Of a DNA stretch of 47,470 nucleotides, positions 25,879 to 33,786 are shown one piece after another. Source of the DNA: Chitinophaga pinensis. GTDB lineage: Bacteria; Bacteroidota; Bacteroidia; 2-12-FULL-35-15. The notes under the pieces are model-generated. The model worked only from the letters and a program-made list of their open reading frames with translations, was not told the origin of the DNA and did not search any database. The translations under genes and the position numbers were made by a program. Every line of letters begins with the position of its first letter. The first letter of the stretch is position 1. The stretch spans positions 1-47,470 of the forward strand of contig CAMCUO010000019.1 in NCBI GenBank assembly GCA_945879015.1. Direction: 5' to 3'.

Positions 25879-27411
25879 CTATTCAAAAACCGGCAAACTC
25901 TTTTGATTAGGATAAACATCAAAACTCTTAATCGCCAGTACTCTCCAACGTTGCGCAGCCTCAGCATTTAAAATATCCAAGACAGGATATTCATCTTTCA
26001 AAACAACTGCATCCTTCAAATCCATGTTTTTCTCATCAATAAAATCGGGGTGCGATTTTATTTCTCCAGTGGAAGCATAAAATAAAATATTTCTTTGATC
26101 CGGGTCTGGATCAGTAGTTAATGCTCGTACATTAAATCCTGCCGCCTGAAATGTTTTGTATACCGAACGCATAGATTTACCAATGCTTCCTTCGAAGTAG
26201 CCCAGGCTATTCACAAAAATAATTCCGTTTGGATTTAACATTTCTCGCAATGCAATTAACGATTCTTCAGTAAAAACATGATTCGGTGGATCTTCTCCTT
26301 TAAACATATCCAATACAATGATGTCGTATTTTTTTGTGCAGGTTCTTATAAAATGTCTGCCATCATCGACTTTGATATTAACCTTATTGCTTAAATAAAA
26401 ATATTTTTTTGCAACATCAGCAATTCGTTGATCCAATTCGCATACATCTACTTCAAATCCTTTTTCAATTAATTTTTTAGCGACACTACCTCCACCCAAT
26501 CCAATCAAAAGCGACTTAGATGTTTTTGGAAAGGAATCTACATAATCGGAAATACGATACACGTAAGTAAAATATTTTTCTTCTCCTCTAGCTTCATCCG
26601 CAAGTGAATCGTACATCGTTTGCGAAACACGATTTACAAACAACCAACGACTATATCCATCCTGAATGGTATCCTTTCCATAATGCGGATAATCCAGTAC
26701 AGCAATTTGCCCGAGTAAACCTTCAGCTACATAAACTCTTTTTATTGTGGAAGAAAAACTATAAGAGGAAGTAGAAAATGCCCAAACACAAAGCAAAAAA
26801 AAACCTGCTGCTTTTGCAATTTGTTTTTGTTTGATAATAACGATGAAAGGAATAATTCCTAAAACAATACCTGTTAAAATAGATGGAGTTGTTAAACCAA
26901 AATGAGGAATGATATAAAATCCAAAAGCGAATGTTGCAAGAATTCCACCAACTGTGGAAATAGCATAAATTGCTCCAGCTGCTTTGCCTGATTGCTCCAC
27001 ATCAACAGTGATTGCTCTAATAATTAAAGGAGATACCATTCCCATCATAAACACTGGAGGAAATAAAATACATGAAGCAGAAACAATTACGGATGGAATT
27101 AAACTATGAGAACCTACTAACCACAAAATCATTTTAGAAGAAAAAGGCATTAAAATAGTAAATGCTGCAGCAGCTAATAAAACATAAAATAATGTCAACG
27201 GGTTTTTACTTTTATAAGAAAGGATTCCGCCAGCAAAATAACCAACTGCTAATCCTCCTAAAGTAATTGCCAACACACTTGCCCAAACATATAAAGAAGA
27301 ACCAAAATATGGAGCTAACATTTTAGCGCCTAATAATTCGGCTGCCATTACTGAACCTCCTTCGATGAATGATAGAAGGAAAAAGAAGTTTTTATTTTTG
27401 AAGATTTGCAT
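25879..27411 (-). CDS. Fused MFS-like membrane domain and spermidine synthase-like methyltransferase fold
   Basis: 510 aa from ATG 27411 (MQIFKNKNFFFLLSF). The upstream start at 27450 lies inside a hairpin and is rejected. The first ~215 residues hold about seven transmembrane helices (FIEGGSVMAAELLGAKMLAPYFG, FAGGILSYKSK, IYAISTVGGILATFAFGF). The C-terminal ~270 residues are a spermidine-synthase-like Rossmann fold: LLIGLGGGSVAKKLIEKG (cofactor loop), VDVCELDQRIADVAKKYF, DDGRHFIRTC, DIIVLDMFKGEDPPNHVF. Such fusions are widespread; most lack proof of polyamine synthesis. No SpeD-type decarboxylase gene is nearby, so it may methylate or aminopropylate another compound at the inner membrane. 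Confidence 0.88.
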   Translation of the reverse strand: MQIFKNKNFFFLLSFIEGGSVMAAELLGAKMLAPYFGSSLYVWASVLAITLGGLAVGYFAGGILSYKSKNPLTLFYVLLAAAAFTILMPFSSKMILWLVGSHSLIPSVIVSASCILFPPVFMMGMVSPLIIRAITVDVEQSGKAAGAIYAISTVGGILATFAFGFYIIPHFGLTTPSILTGIVLGIIPFIVIIKQKQIAKAAGFFLLCVWAFSTSSYSFSSTIKRVYVAEGLLGQIAVLDYPHYGKDTIQDGYSRWLFVNRVSQTMYDSLADEARGEEKYFTYVYRISDYVDSFPKTSKSLLIGLGGGSVAKKLIEKGFEVDVCELDQRIADVAKKYFYLSNKVNIKVDDGRHFIRTCTKKYDIIVLDMFKGEDPPNHVFTEESLIALREMLNPNGIIFVNSLGYFEGSIGKSMRSVYKTFQAAGFNVRALTTDPDPDQRNILFYASTGEIKSHPDFIDEKNMDLKDAVVLKDEYPVLDILNAEAAQRWRVLAIKSFDVYPNQKSLPVFE

Positions 27412-27428
27412 AGTGCGTAAAGATAGAG

Positions 27429-27458
27429 AAAAAATGGAACCCCGAATCAAGTTCGGGG
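27429..27458 (-). terminator. Terminator after the 204-aa secreted protein gene
   Basis: Stem CCCCGAA (27440-27446) / TTCGGGG (27452-27458), loop TCAAG. On the minus strand it is followed after five bases by TTTTTT. It lies between the 204-aa gene and the MFS/spermidine synthase gene and fixes the latter's start downstream at 27411. Confidence 0.65.
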
Positions 27459-27497
27459 CAGGCGCGGATGAATTACGAAGCTACTCTCATCTCGCAA

Positions 27498-27580
27498 CGT
27501 CATCCCGTGCCACGACACTGGATTGTGTGAACTGCTTCTAATTATGAGATGCCGCACTTCGACTCCGCTCAGTGTGACAC
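27498..27580. repeat. Copies of repeat families B and A side by side
   Basis: CGTCATCCCGTGCCACGACA at 27498-27517 (family B), then GCACTTCGACTCCGCTCAGT at 27554-27573, continuing GTGACAC (family A). The two families occur together in this spacer, suggesting they are halves of one composite palindromic element. Any ORF across the spacer is an artefact. Confidence 0.6.
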
Positions 27581-27617
27581 TAAAACATGGCTTTCCTTTA
27601 GTTAAAGCATATTATAA

Positions 27618-28232
27618 TCACTCATCAAACGGAGTGCTTGAAAAGAAAACTGTAACTGTTCCCGTTACGTCAACATTTTTTTTGTTGGGTTTGATTACAA
27701 CTTCTCCTCTGTATTTATCTTTTTTGGGAAGAATAATATAACCTGGAATCCATTTGTCAATTTGTTTCAAGCATTTCAAACAATTCATATGTAAATTGTT
27801 TAATTCATAAGTTCCTGTTTTATTATCGTAAGTAGCTGGCATTCCTTTTACCATCATAGTCGGACTTTTATCTTTGATATATACTTTCCCATTCTCTAAA
27901 ATTTTCACTTCCATTATCACGGTGTCTTTCGACTTCTCTTTCATATTAATTTCTTTTGTGCTGAAACAATCATTAAAATAGCTAGAGTAATTAAAAGGAT
28001 AAGCATAACCTTCAACCACTGGAAATGGCTGGTATTTATCAACACTTTCAAAAGCACCTTTACCATTTGCAACGTTATACATATTAAATTTGCAAACCGC
28101 TTTTATATAAACTTCTCCATCTTTTACTTTTGCAATTTTTATTGTTCCGAGTGCTGCAACTGTATCTATTTGGGAAAAAGAGATACTTGAAAAAAATAAA
28201 ATAAAAATAATTAAAATAAATTCTTTTATCAT
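27618..28232 (-). CDS. Secreted protein, possible divergent TonB-C relative (204 aa)
   Basis: Signal peptide 1-20 (FILIIFILFFSSISFSQ). The mature protein begins DTVAALGTIKIAKVKDG; GTIK[IV]xK also opens the two TonB-C-domain proteins at 30883 and 31286. Near the C-terminus CLKQIDKWIPGYIILPKKDK and VDVTGTVTVFF echo the (W/F)xPG...V.V...F ending of those proteins. A CxxC (NCLKC) is present. The central part (KYQPFPVVEGYAYPFNYSS) is not recognised. It follows the sigma factor and anti-sigma-like genes on the same strand with its own hairpin-containing leader. Relationship to TonB-C is inferred from motifs only. Confidence 0.7.
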   Translation of the reverse strand: MIKEFILIIFILFFSSISFSQIDTVAALGTIKIAKVKDGEVYIKAVCKFNMYNVANGKGAFESVDKYQPFPVVEGYAYPFNYSSYFNDCFSTKEINMKEKSKDTVIMEVKILENGKVYIKDKSPTMMVKGMPATYDNKTGTYELNNLHMNCLKCLKQIDKWIPGYIILPKKDKYRGEVVIKPNKKNVDVTGTVTVFFSSTPFDE

Positions 28233-28245
28233 TTCTAAAACATTT

Positions 28246-28267
28246 GCCCCGACCTGAAGGTCGGGGC
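28246..28267 (-). terminator. Strong GC-rich hairpin in front of the 204-aa gene
   Basis: Perfect 10-bp stem GCCCCGACCT / AGGTCGGGGC (28246-28255, 28258-28267) with a GA loop. On the minus strand it is followed by AAATGTTTTAG, a poor T-run. It lies after the anti-sigma-like gene (stop 28334) and 14 bases before the ATG at 28232. It could terminate the first transcript or attenuate the second. Confidence 0.5.
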
Positions 28268-28333
28268 TATGAATAAAACTAAATCACAAAACAAAATTTA
28301 TAATCTGCCCTATCTGCCCTAAAGGGAAAAAAT

Positions 28334-30058
28334 TTAAAAATTAAAATACGCTTTCATCTCCTCTACAGTCTCAAATTCCTGATCTACTTTATTCAACAAT
28401 AAATCTTTTGCACCTGAACTAGCAGTTATAGAATTAAATTGTTCTGGCTTTAACCAATACAACACTCCATGTTCAACTGTAAACAACATGTTTTTTGATT
28501 TCGGATTGAATGAAAAATTCGTTATTGGATTACGAACATAAGTAAATAAAGCATTTCTCTCATTGTCCACCAAATACACATCGTAACACATTAAATTTTT
28601 ATTCAGATCATTTTTAATGTTTGCTGTACACAAAACTCCTTTTGGATAAGCACTTGGATTATCACAATTATAGACTCCAAAACTGCTCACTGTAAAAGCA
28701 CGCATCACCTTTTGAGTTGTTTCCATTTGTTTGTATTCATTGGCCACTCGTTCTTGATTCGCTTTAATTAATTCAGCTTGTTTTCTCTGATTCTCTGACA
28801 CTTTTGCCTGATACACTTCTTCTACTCTTTTTTCTTCTGCAATTCTTTTATCAAGTGTAGTTTTATATTTATTAAATTTTTCCTGAAAATTTTTCATTGC
28901 TGTTTCATAGTTCTTTCCTTCAAAAACCGGATAAACCATTAAGTCGTAATTCTTTAATCCTTTCTTCAAAGTAAGTTTGTAATTTTCTCCAGCTTTACTT
29001 CCTTCATTAATTGAAGCTTCATCCCAAGTAATATCATACATAGATTTATTAAAATTTGTGTTCTCATCACCAACTTCAAACAATAAACCTTTGTAAACAT
29101 TTAATTCAGGGAACTCTTTTGCATCCACATCTAAATTAAATGTAAATTTTCCTTTTCTCACTTGTGCTGGTTTTGATGGCTCCGCAATTGGCTTTGGCAA
29201 TGCAGCCATTTGCACTTCTTTTTCTTTTTTAGCTTCTACTTTTTTCGTTTCGAAAATTTTGTATTCAGGAGTTTCTTCCACTTCTACAATTACAACTTGA
29301 TCTGAAAGAGTACTTTTAGATGTAGTAGCTTTTGCAAGCACTTTATCTTTTCCTAAACAGCTCCAGTTATTCGCCATGGTATCCAACTTATAAAAATTGT
29401 ATTCCGTTCCTTTATAATCAGAAGCCATCTCTATTGCAATTGCTTTTTTCGGAGCCATGTTTACCTGCTTGCCATTTTGATAAGCCAACACCTCCACCAT
29501 TCCAGCTGATTCAAATTGATATTTCACTCCTGCACTATCATAAGTCATTGGAATACCTGAGACAAAAAAGTCAACGGCATCATGAAACTCGCGATAACGC
29601 AATTCTACTTCTCCTTTTAATAAGTTTCCATTTTCATCTGCGAAAGCATTTTTAGGAATAATAATTTTAGAACCTGTTTTATAATCTAGAGTCGCACCTT
29701 TTTCTACTATCACTTTGAAAGTTGTATAATGCACATTCAAACCTTTGATTGGAGCAGCAATACAAGGCTTTGCCTCCTCTTCCTTATAAAAAGCGAGCAA
29801 TGCTAAACTATCACTATCACTTATTTGCTCTTGCTGTTCAACAATTGGTGGATCTGCTTTTTTATCTTGATTCATAAATACAACTGTGGTGACAATTGCA
29901 ATGGTTACTGCAACCACACTCGACAAGAACCAAGGTTTTTTTATCAATGGCTTTGCGCCCATAATTGTTGTTTGTTTTAAGACCGAATCAAAATTCTTAC
30001 GCTTCGCAATTTCTGCTGAGCTGATTTCCGGACGGTTTAAATTTGTTTTCCTTTTCAT
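28334..30058 (-). CDS. Single-pass membrane protein, probable anti-sigma partner of the adjacent sigma factor
   Basis: 574 aa. The cytoplasmic N-terminus (about 1-42, with EISSAEIAKRKNFDSVLKQT) precedes one transmembrane helix at about 43-62 (PWFLSSVVAVTIAIVTTVVF). The rest is extracytoplasmic: an acidic linker, a beta-rich domain at about 110-225 (GSKIIIPKNAFADENGNLL, GEVELRYREFHDAVDFFVSG, FESAGMVEVLAY) of a type frequent in Bacteroidota envelope proteins, then a charged helical region at about 405-455 (KTTLDKRIAEEKRVEEVYQA) and a C-terminal domain. It has no canonical zinc-binding anti-sigma motif. Position directly after an ECF sigma gene and single-helix topology suggest it senses an envelope signal and holds the sigma factor; this is inference. 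Confidence 0.72.
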   Translation of the reverse strand: MKRKTNLNRPEISSAEIAKRKNFDSVLKQTTIMGAKPLIKKPWFLSSVVAVTIAIVTTVVFMNQDKKADPPIVEQQEQISDSDSLALLAFYKEEEAKPCIAAPIKGLNVHYTTFKVIVEKGATLDYKTGSKIIIPKNAFADENGNLLKGEVELRYREFHDAVDFFVSGIPMTYDSAGVKYQFESAGMVEVLAYQNGKQVNMAPKKAIAIEMASDYKGTEYNFYKLDTMANNWSCLGKDKVLAKATTSKSTLSDQVVIVEVEETPEYKIFETKKVEAKKEKEVQMAALPKPIAEPSKPAQVRKGKFTFNLDVDAKEFPELNVYKGLLFEVGDENTNFNKSMYDITWDEASINEGSKAGENYKLTLKKGLKNYDLMVYPVFEGKNYETAMKNFQEKFNKYKTTLDKRIAEEKRVEEVYQAKVSENQRKQAELIKANQERVANEYKQMETTQKVMRAFTVSSFGVYNCDNPSAYPKGVLCTANIKNDLNKNLMCYDVYLVDNERNALFTYVRNPITNFSFNPKSKNMLFTVEHGVLYWLKPEQFNSITASSGAKDLLLNKVDQEFETVEEMKAYFNF

Positions 30059-30128
30059 TTGAGTAATTGTATATTCAATATTGTCCCTTTTTTTGTTTGT
30101 TCTTCTTTATGAAGATTTATAGTTAGCA

Positions 30129-30228
30129 CGTCATTGCGAGTCCCGTATTTTCGCGGGATGTGGCAATCTCTGCGATTTGTTGGCTAATCTTATCATCATG
30201 AGAGATTGCTTCGTTCCTCGCAATGACG
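30129..30228. repeat. Compound palindromic element, family D (CGTCATTGCGAG ... CTCGCAATGACG)
   Basis: The outer arms CGTCATTGCGAG (30129-30140) and CTCGCAATGACG (30217-30228) are exactly complementary. Nested arms GCAATCTC (30163-30170) and GAGATTGC (30202-30209) and a small hairpin TCCCG/CGGGA lie inside. It folds into a branched cruciform about 100 bp long, as known for REP/RPE-type elements of other bacteria. It separates the sigma factor and anti-sigma-like genes. Confidence 0.85.
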
Positions 30229-30265
30229 CTCCGTATAATGTTTTATTTTAATTAAATTCATCTTT

Positions 30266-30829
30266 CTACTTAATGACTTTTTTTAATTTCTCCAATATCC
30301 TATAAGTCTTAACCTTAGCATTGTTCTCAGTAATTTCCAAAATCTCACCTATTTCTCTAAAAGAACGTTTTTCAAAAAAGCGCATCTCTATCAATTGTAA
30401 TTCATCCTCTGGAAGTTCTTGTCCTATAATGTCCACAATTTTATCATGGTACTTATCAATTTTTGTTTCTTCCATCTCCTCCATCATTCCATAAACTCCC
30501 ACCGAATCAATATTTACGGTACGTTGTTTTTGTGCGCGATACACATTGTTTACTTCACTTGATGCGATTCGGTATAACCAAGAAGCAAAAGGAACTCCGC
30601 GAAACTCATATTTATGCAAACTTTCCATTGCTTTTACAAAAACCTGCTGTGTAGCATCAAAAGCTTGCTCCTTATCATCCACACGCTGATAGATATATCT
30701 GAAAATCTGTTCGTAATACTTATCATACAAGCTCGCAAACTTAGCTGGCTCCTTTTTGGCAGCCTCCACTATGGCCTGTTCATGGGCTAAGTCGGTTTGT
30801 GTTGCATGATATTTTGATGTTTCAATCAT
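30266..30829 (-). CDS. ECF-type RNA polymerase sigma factor
   Basis: 187 aa, normal ECF length. Region 2 about 30-95: EQIFRYIYQRVDDKEQAFDA, TQQVFVKAMESLHKYEF and FASWLYRIASSEVNNVYRA. Region 4 about 130-185: ELPEDELQLIEMRFFEKRSF, REIGEILEITENNAKVKTYR. It directs RNA polymerase to a set of promoters in response to an envelope signal. The next gene on the strand encodes a one-helix membrane protein that is the natural candidate for its anti-sigma factor, although a 207-bp gap holding a palindromic repeat lies between them. The N-terminal extension before region 2 is about 25 residues and unremarkable. Confidence 0.93.
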   Translation of the reverse strand: MIETSKYHATQTDLAHEQAIVEAAKKEPAKFASLYDKYYEQIFRYIYQRVDDKEQAFDATQQVFVKAMESLHKYEFRGVPFASWLYRIASSEVNNVYRAQKQRTVNIDSVGVYGMMEEMEETKIDKYHDKIVDIIGQELPEDELQLIEMRFFEKRSFREIGEILEITENNAKVKTYRILEKLKKVIK

Positions 30830-30882
30830 ATAAATCTTCTGAATTCTGAACTTATAACGTAGACTTTTTTAAAAGATACAGG

Positions 30883-31284
30883 TTATTTTAATCTAAAATT
30901 AATAGGAATATTGTATGTTACTTTCACTGGAACACCATCTTTCGTTCCCGGCATAAAATTGGGCATCATCCTAATAACTCTAAGAGCCTCTTGGTCGCAA
31001 ATCGGACAATCTTTAACACCTCTAACTACTCTTAAATCAGACATTTTCCCATCTTCATTTACAACAAATGAAATATAGCATTTGCCACTTAGTCCATTTT
31101 GAATTGCACTATCCGGATAAGTAAGATTTGCTTGAACAAAATTATACATTGCTTGATTTCCTCCAGGAAATTCTGCCTTTGTTGTATCTGTTTCTGCCTT
31201 CTTAACTTTAATAGTTCCCTTGGTATCTTGTGCAAAACAAGAAAATGAGAATATTAGAAAAGCTATACAGAATATTTTTTTCAT
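30883..31284 (-). CDS. Secreted TonB C-terminal-domain protein
   Basis: 133 aa. Signal peptide MKKIFCIAFLIFSFSCFAQ; C16 could make it a lipoprotein under relaxed Bacteroidota rules. The mature N-terminus DTKGTIKVKKAETDTTKAEF is followed by a TonB-C domain of about 90 residues: FPGGNQAMYNFVQANLTYPD, SGKCYISFVVNEDGKMSDLR, VVRGVKDCPICDQEALRVIR and MMPNFMPGTKDGVPVKVTYN. It has no proline-rich spacer or uncleaved anchor, so it does not look like an energy-transducing TonB; the domain may bind peptidoglycan or an outer-membrane partner. One base separates its start from the stop of the paralogue at 31286. Confidence 0.87.
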   Translation of the reverse strand: MKKIFCIAFLIFSFSCFAQDTKGTIKVKKAETDTTKAEFPGGNQAMYNFVQANLTYPDSAIQNGLSGKCYISFVVNEDGKMSDLRVVRGVKDCPICDQEALRVIRMMPNFMPGTKDGVPVKVTYNIPINFRLK

Positions 31285-31285
31285 T

Positions 31286-31720
31286 TTATTTCAATCCGAA
31301 TTTTATCGGTAAATTAATTTTCACATCAACTAAAGTTCCATTGCATCTTCCTGGAATCCAATCGGGCATGAAGTCTAGCAATCGCAACGTTTCTTTTTCA
31401 AAAGGACTATTATTTGATTTAAATATTTTAATATCACTGATACTTCCATCTTTCAAAACAACAAAGGAAGCAAACACGGTTGCTTTAGAAGTTTCATCAA
31501 CTGTTATTTTCGGATAAATCACATTTTTACTCACCCAAGCCATCAAAGAATCTTCACCTCCTCTAAACTCTGGCATTTGATCAACAAAAGCATAAACACT
31601 GTCATTATTATCCAATCGAACACAATTGCTTTTTTCAATTTTAATCGTTCCTCTTTTTTCTGTTTCCTGAGAAAATCCTAAAAATGAAATTAATAAAAAA
31701 CAAGGGATAAGTAGTTTCAT
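31286..31720 (-). CDS. Secreted TonB C-terminal-domain protein (paralogue)
   Basis: 144 aa. Signal peptide ending LISFLGFSQ; mature start ETEKRGTIKIEKSNC. TonB-C domain: FRGGEDSLMAWVSKNVIYPK, ATVFASFVVLKDGSISDIKI, ETLRLLDFMPDWIPGRCNGT and VDVKINLPIKFGLK. It shares length, order and the MPxWxPG block with its downstream neighbour, clearly a tandem duplicate, though the two have diverged well beyond recent copying. It is the first gene of the pair. Upstream, the divergent fumarylacetoacetase gene begins after a spacer with a dispersed repeat. Confidence 0.87.
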   Translation of the reverse strand: MKLLIPCFLLISFLGFSQETEKRGTIKIEKSNCVRLDNNDSVYAFVDQMPEFRGGEDSLMAWVSKNVIYPKITVDETSKATVFASFVVLKDGSISDIKIFKSNNSPFEKETLRLLDFMPDWIPGRCNGTLVDVKINLPIKFGLK

Positions 31721-31788
31721 GTTTTAAATCTATAGATATAACGTAAAAGTAATTAAAAGATACAGAAGAGACTCAATCTCCGCATACA

Positions 31789-31813
31789 GTTCGACTTCGC
31801 TCAGTGCGACACT
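31789..31813. repeat. Dispersed repeat, family A copy
   Basis: GTTCGACTTCGCTCAGTGCG continuing ACACT, matching the copies at 167 and 27553 with small changes. Lies in the divergent spacer between the TonB-C genes and the fumarylacetoacetase gene. Confidence 0.5.
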
Positions 31814-31861
31814 CAATTGTGTAATTAAGCACTACCACTAATTACTAATCACTAGTGGCTA

Positions 31862-31888
31862 TTGGCTATTAAAAAATCCCTATTTTTG
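31862..31888 (+). promoter_or_regulatory. Bacteroidota-type promoter for fumarylacetoacetase
   Basis: TTG at 31862-31864 and TATTTTTG at 31881-31888 fit the TTG and TAnnTTTG elements of Bacteroidota housekeeping promoters, with a 16-bp gap. Transcription would start near 31895, giving a short leader before ATG 31908. Confidence 0.6.
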
Positions 31889-31907
31889 TTCCTCTCAATT
31901 TAATAAT

Positions 31908-33179
31908 ATGATAAAAGCAAACGACCCCTCATTAAAATCCTGGATAGAAGTTTTACCAGACAGCGATTTCCCAATACAAAATTTACCTTTTGGTATTTTC
32001 AAAACACAAAGTTCTAGCCCTCGGGTTGGTATTGCCATTGGCGACCAAGTTTTGGATTTAGCTATTTTAAACAAGTTGGGCTTTTTAGATAAATTAAAAA
32101 TTGACAATTCTATCTTTACTAACCAATATTTGAATGATTTTATTGCATTAGGAAAGTCAACAACTAGTTCAGTTCGTGAATGCATCTCTAATTTATTGAA
32201 CGAAAACTGTCCCGATTTACGTGATAATAAAGAAGCAAGAGCAAAAGTATTTCAATCGATTAGCAATGTGCAAATGTTAATGCCTGTGAGAATTGGCGAC
32301 TATACAGATTTTTATTCAAGTATTGATCATGCTACCAATGTGGGAACAATGTTTCGTGATCCACAAAATGCTTTGTTGCCAAATTGGAAACATTTGCCTG
32401 TAGGTTATCACGGCAGATCTTCTTCGATTATTATATCGGGAACAGATTTTCATCGTCCGAAAGGACAAACCAAACCAGTTGAAGCAGAACCTCCAGTGTT
32501 TGGTCCTTGTAAATCCTTAGACTTTGAATTAGAAACCGCCTTTATTATAGGAAAATCAACTCAACTTGGAGAAAGTGTTTCAACATCCAATGCTGAGGAT
32601 CATATTTTCGGGATGGTATTGTTTAACGATTGGAGTGCACGTGATATTCAAACTTGGGAATATGTTCCATTAGGACCATTTCTTGCAAAGAATTTCGCTT
32701 CTACCGTTTCGCCTTGGGTTGTAACGATGGATGCTTTGGAACCATTCCGAGTTTCAGGATATAAACAAGAACCTAAAGTTTTACCCTATTTAGAATATAG
32801 TGGTGATAGAAATATCGATATCAATTTAGATGTTGTTATTGTTCCAGAAAAAGGCGAAGAAAATTTAGTTTCACATTCCAATTATAAATTTATGTATTGG
32901 ACAATGGAACAACAATTAGCACATCATACAGTAAATGGATGTAATATAAATGTAGGCGACATTATGGCATCTGGAACAATCAGCGGTCCGACTCCAGATT
33001 CTTTTGGCTCTATGCTAGAAATATCTTGGAAAGGAACAAAGCCAGTGAAGATGAAAGATGAAACAGAAAGAAAATTCATCAACGATAACGATACAGTTAT
33101 TATGCGAGGATATTGTGAAAAAGATGGAATGCGAATTGGTTTTGGAGAAGCAAAAGGAAAAGTTTTACCAGCTAAATAA
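31908..33179 (+). CDS. fahA: Fumarylacetoacetase
   Basis: 423 aa. It hydrolyses 4-fumarylacetoacetate to fumarate and acetoacetate, the last step of tyrosine/homogentisate degradation, in the cytoplasm. Catalytic and metal residues are all present, at a constant +8 offset from the mouse enzyme as I remember it: D134 (DYTDFYSSIDHATNVGTMF), H141, E207 and E209 (LDFELETAF), D241 (LFNDWSARDIQTWEYVPLG) and K261 (FLAKNFASTVSPW). The N-terminal SH3-like domain is complete. It has its own promoter and no other tyrosine-degradation gene next to it. The preceding sequence supports ATG 31908. Confidence 0.96.
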   Translation: MIKANDPSLKSWIEVLPDSDFPIQNLPFGIFKTQSSSPRVGIAIGDQVLDLAILNKLGFLDKLKIDNSIFTNQYLNDFIALGKSTTSSVRECISNLLNENCPDLRDNKEARAKVFQSISNVQMLMPVRIGDYTDFYSSIDHATNVGTMFRDPQNALLPNWKHLPVGYHGRSSSIIISGTDFHRPKGQTKPVEAEPPVFGPCKSLDFELETAFIIGKSTQLGESVSTSNAEDHIFGMVLFNDWSARDIQTWEYVPLGPFLAKNFASTVSPWVVTMDALEPFRVSGYKQEPKVLPYLEYSGDRNIDINLDVVIVPEKGEENLVSHSNYKFMYWTMEQQLAHHTVNGCNINVGDIMASGTISGPTPDSFGSMLEISWKGTKPVKMKDETERKFINDNDTVIMRGYCEKDGMRIGFGEAKGKVLPAK

Positions 33180-33212
33180 AAATAAAATAGAGAGGCGAAT
33201 TTTATTTACAAG

Positions 33213-33288
33213 CGTCATGCCGTGCCACGACACGGCATCTCCCTATTGATGACGACTCTCTTCCTAATAAAGAGATCCCATGTCGTGG
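33213..33288. repeat. Complete family B palindrome
   Basis: Nested structure: ATGCCGTG (33217-33224) pairs with CACGGCAT (33231-33238), and CCACGACACGGCATCTC (33225-33241) pairs with GAGATCCCATGTCGTGG (33272-33288) at 15 of 17 positions. Shows that the shorter copies at 5143 and 27498 are fragments of a larger palindromic element. No T-run, so not an ordinary terminator. Confidence 0.75.
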
Positions 33289-33369
33289 CAAAGGATTTCG
33301 GTTACGAGAGAAATAACTAATTCAAAAAATCTCTAATTCAAAAAAATAAAAGCACTTTCAATAATTGGA

Positions 33370-33552
33370 ATGTTATTTAGTTTAGCTCTACTGCTATCAA
33401 GTTTCGCAGTAATTGACATACGTTGCTATAATGAATGGGGATCAGATCGTCCTGGAGAAGAAATTGGATTAATCATTTTTGTTATGGCAGCTTTTTTCCT
33501 GGCTTTTTCAATTGTTGCCTGTGTTGTTGCCTTCAAAAAGAAAAAAGTTTAA
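33370..33552 (+). CDS. Small two-helix membrane protein (60 aa)
   Basis: MLFSLALLLSSFAVIDIRCY forms the first helix and extracellular turn; EEIGLIIFVMAAFFLAFSIV and the following VACVVAF form the second helix; KKKKV is the cytoplasmic tail. In frame before the ATG the sequence KKIKALSIIG continues the hydrophobic helix back to an ATA at 33346, so the true start may be upstream at a weak codon or the N-terminus may be damaged. The spacer before it has a tandem CTAATTCAAAAAA duplication. Function unknown. Confidence 0.5.
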   Translation: MLFSLALLLSSFAVIDIRCYNEWGSDRPGEEIGLIIFVMAAFFLAFSIVACVVAFKKKKV

Positions 33553-33723
33553 ACCCTTTTTCACCTATAAATAAAGCCTTTTAGCCGAGTCTAGCATTTT
33601 TTTCCTAAAATAAACTTTTCTGTTTTTCGCTCGTCATAGATGCAAATAAATACAAAAACAACAATTAAAACTATAAAACAAATGAAAACTAGAGCTAAAA
33701 TTTATCATTATAAAAAAGTGCTA

Positions 33724-33757
33724 ACAAAAAAATGCCATTTTTTTCAAAGAGGCATTT
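33724..33757 (-). terminator. Terminator after the LamG/PNGase F-like gene
   Basis: AAATGCC (33730-33736) pairs with GGCATTT (33751-33757); on the minus strand it is followed by a run of T. Lies 30 bp beyond the stop of the gene at 33787. The remainder of 33553-33786 shows no gene. Confidence 0.6.
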
Positions 33758-33786
33758 AAAATACATTTTTATGTCTAATTCATAGT

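Noticed and set aside
27412..27450. 13-residue N-terminal extension of the MFS/spermidine synthase fusion
   Set aside because: The start lies inside the terminator hairpin of the preceding gene; ATG 27411 begins directly before the first transmembrane helix.
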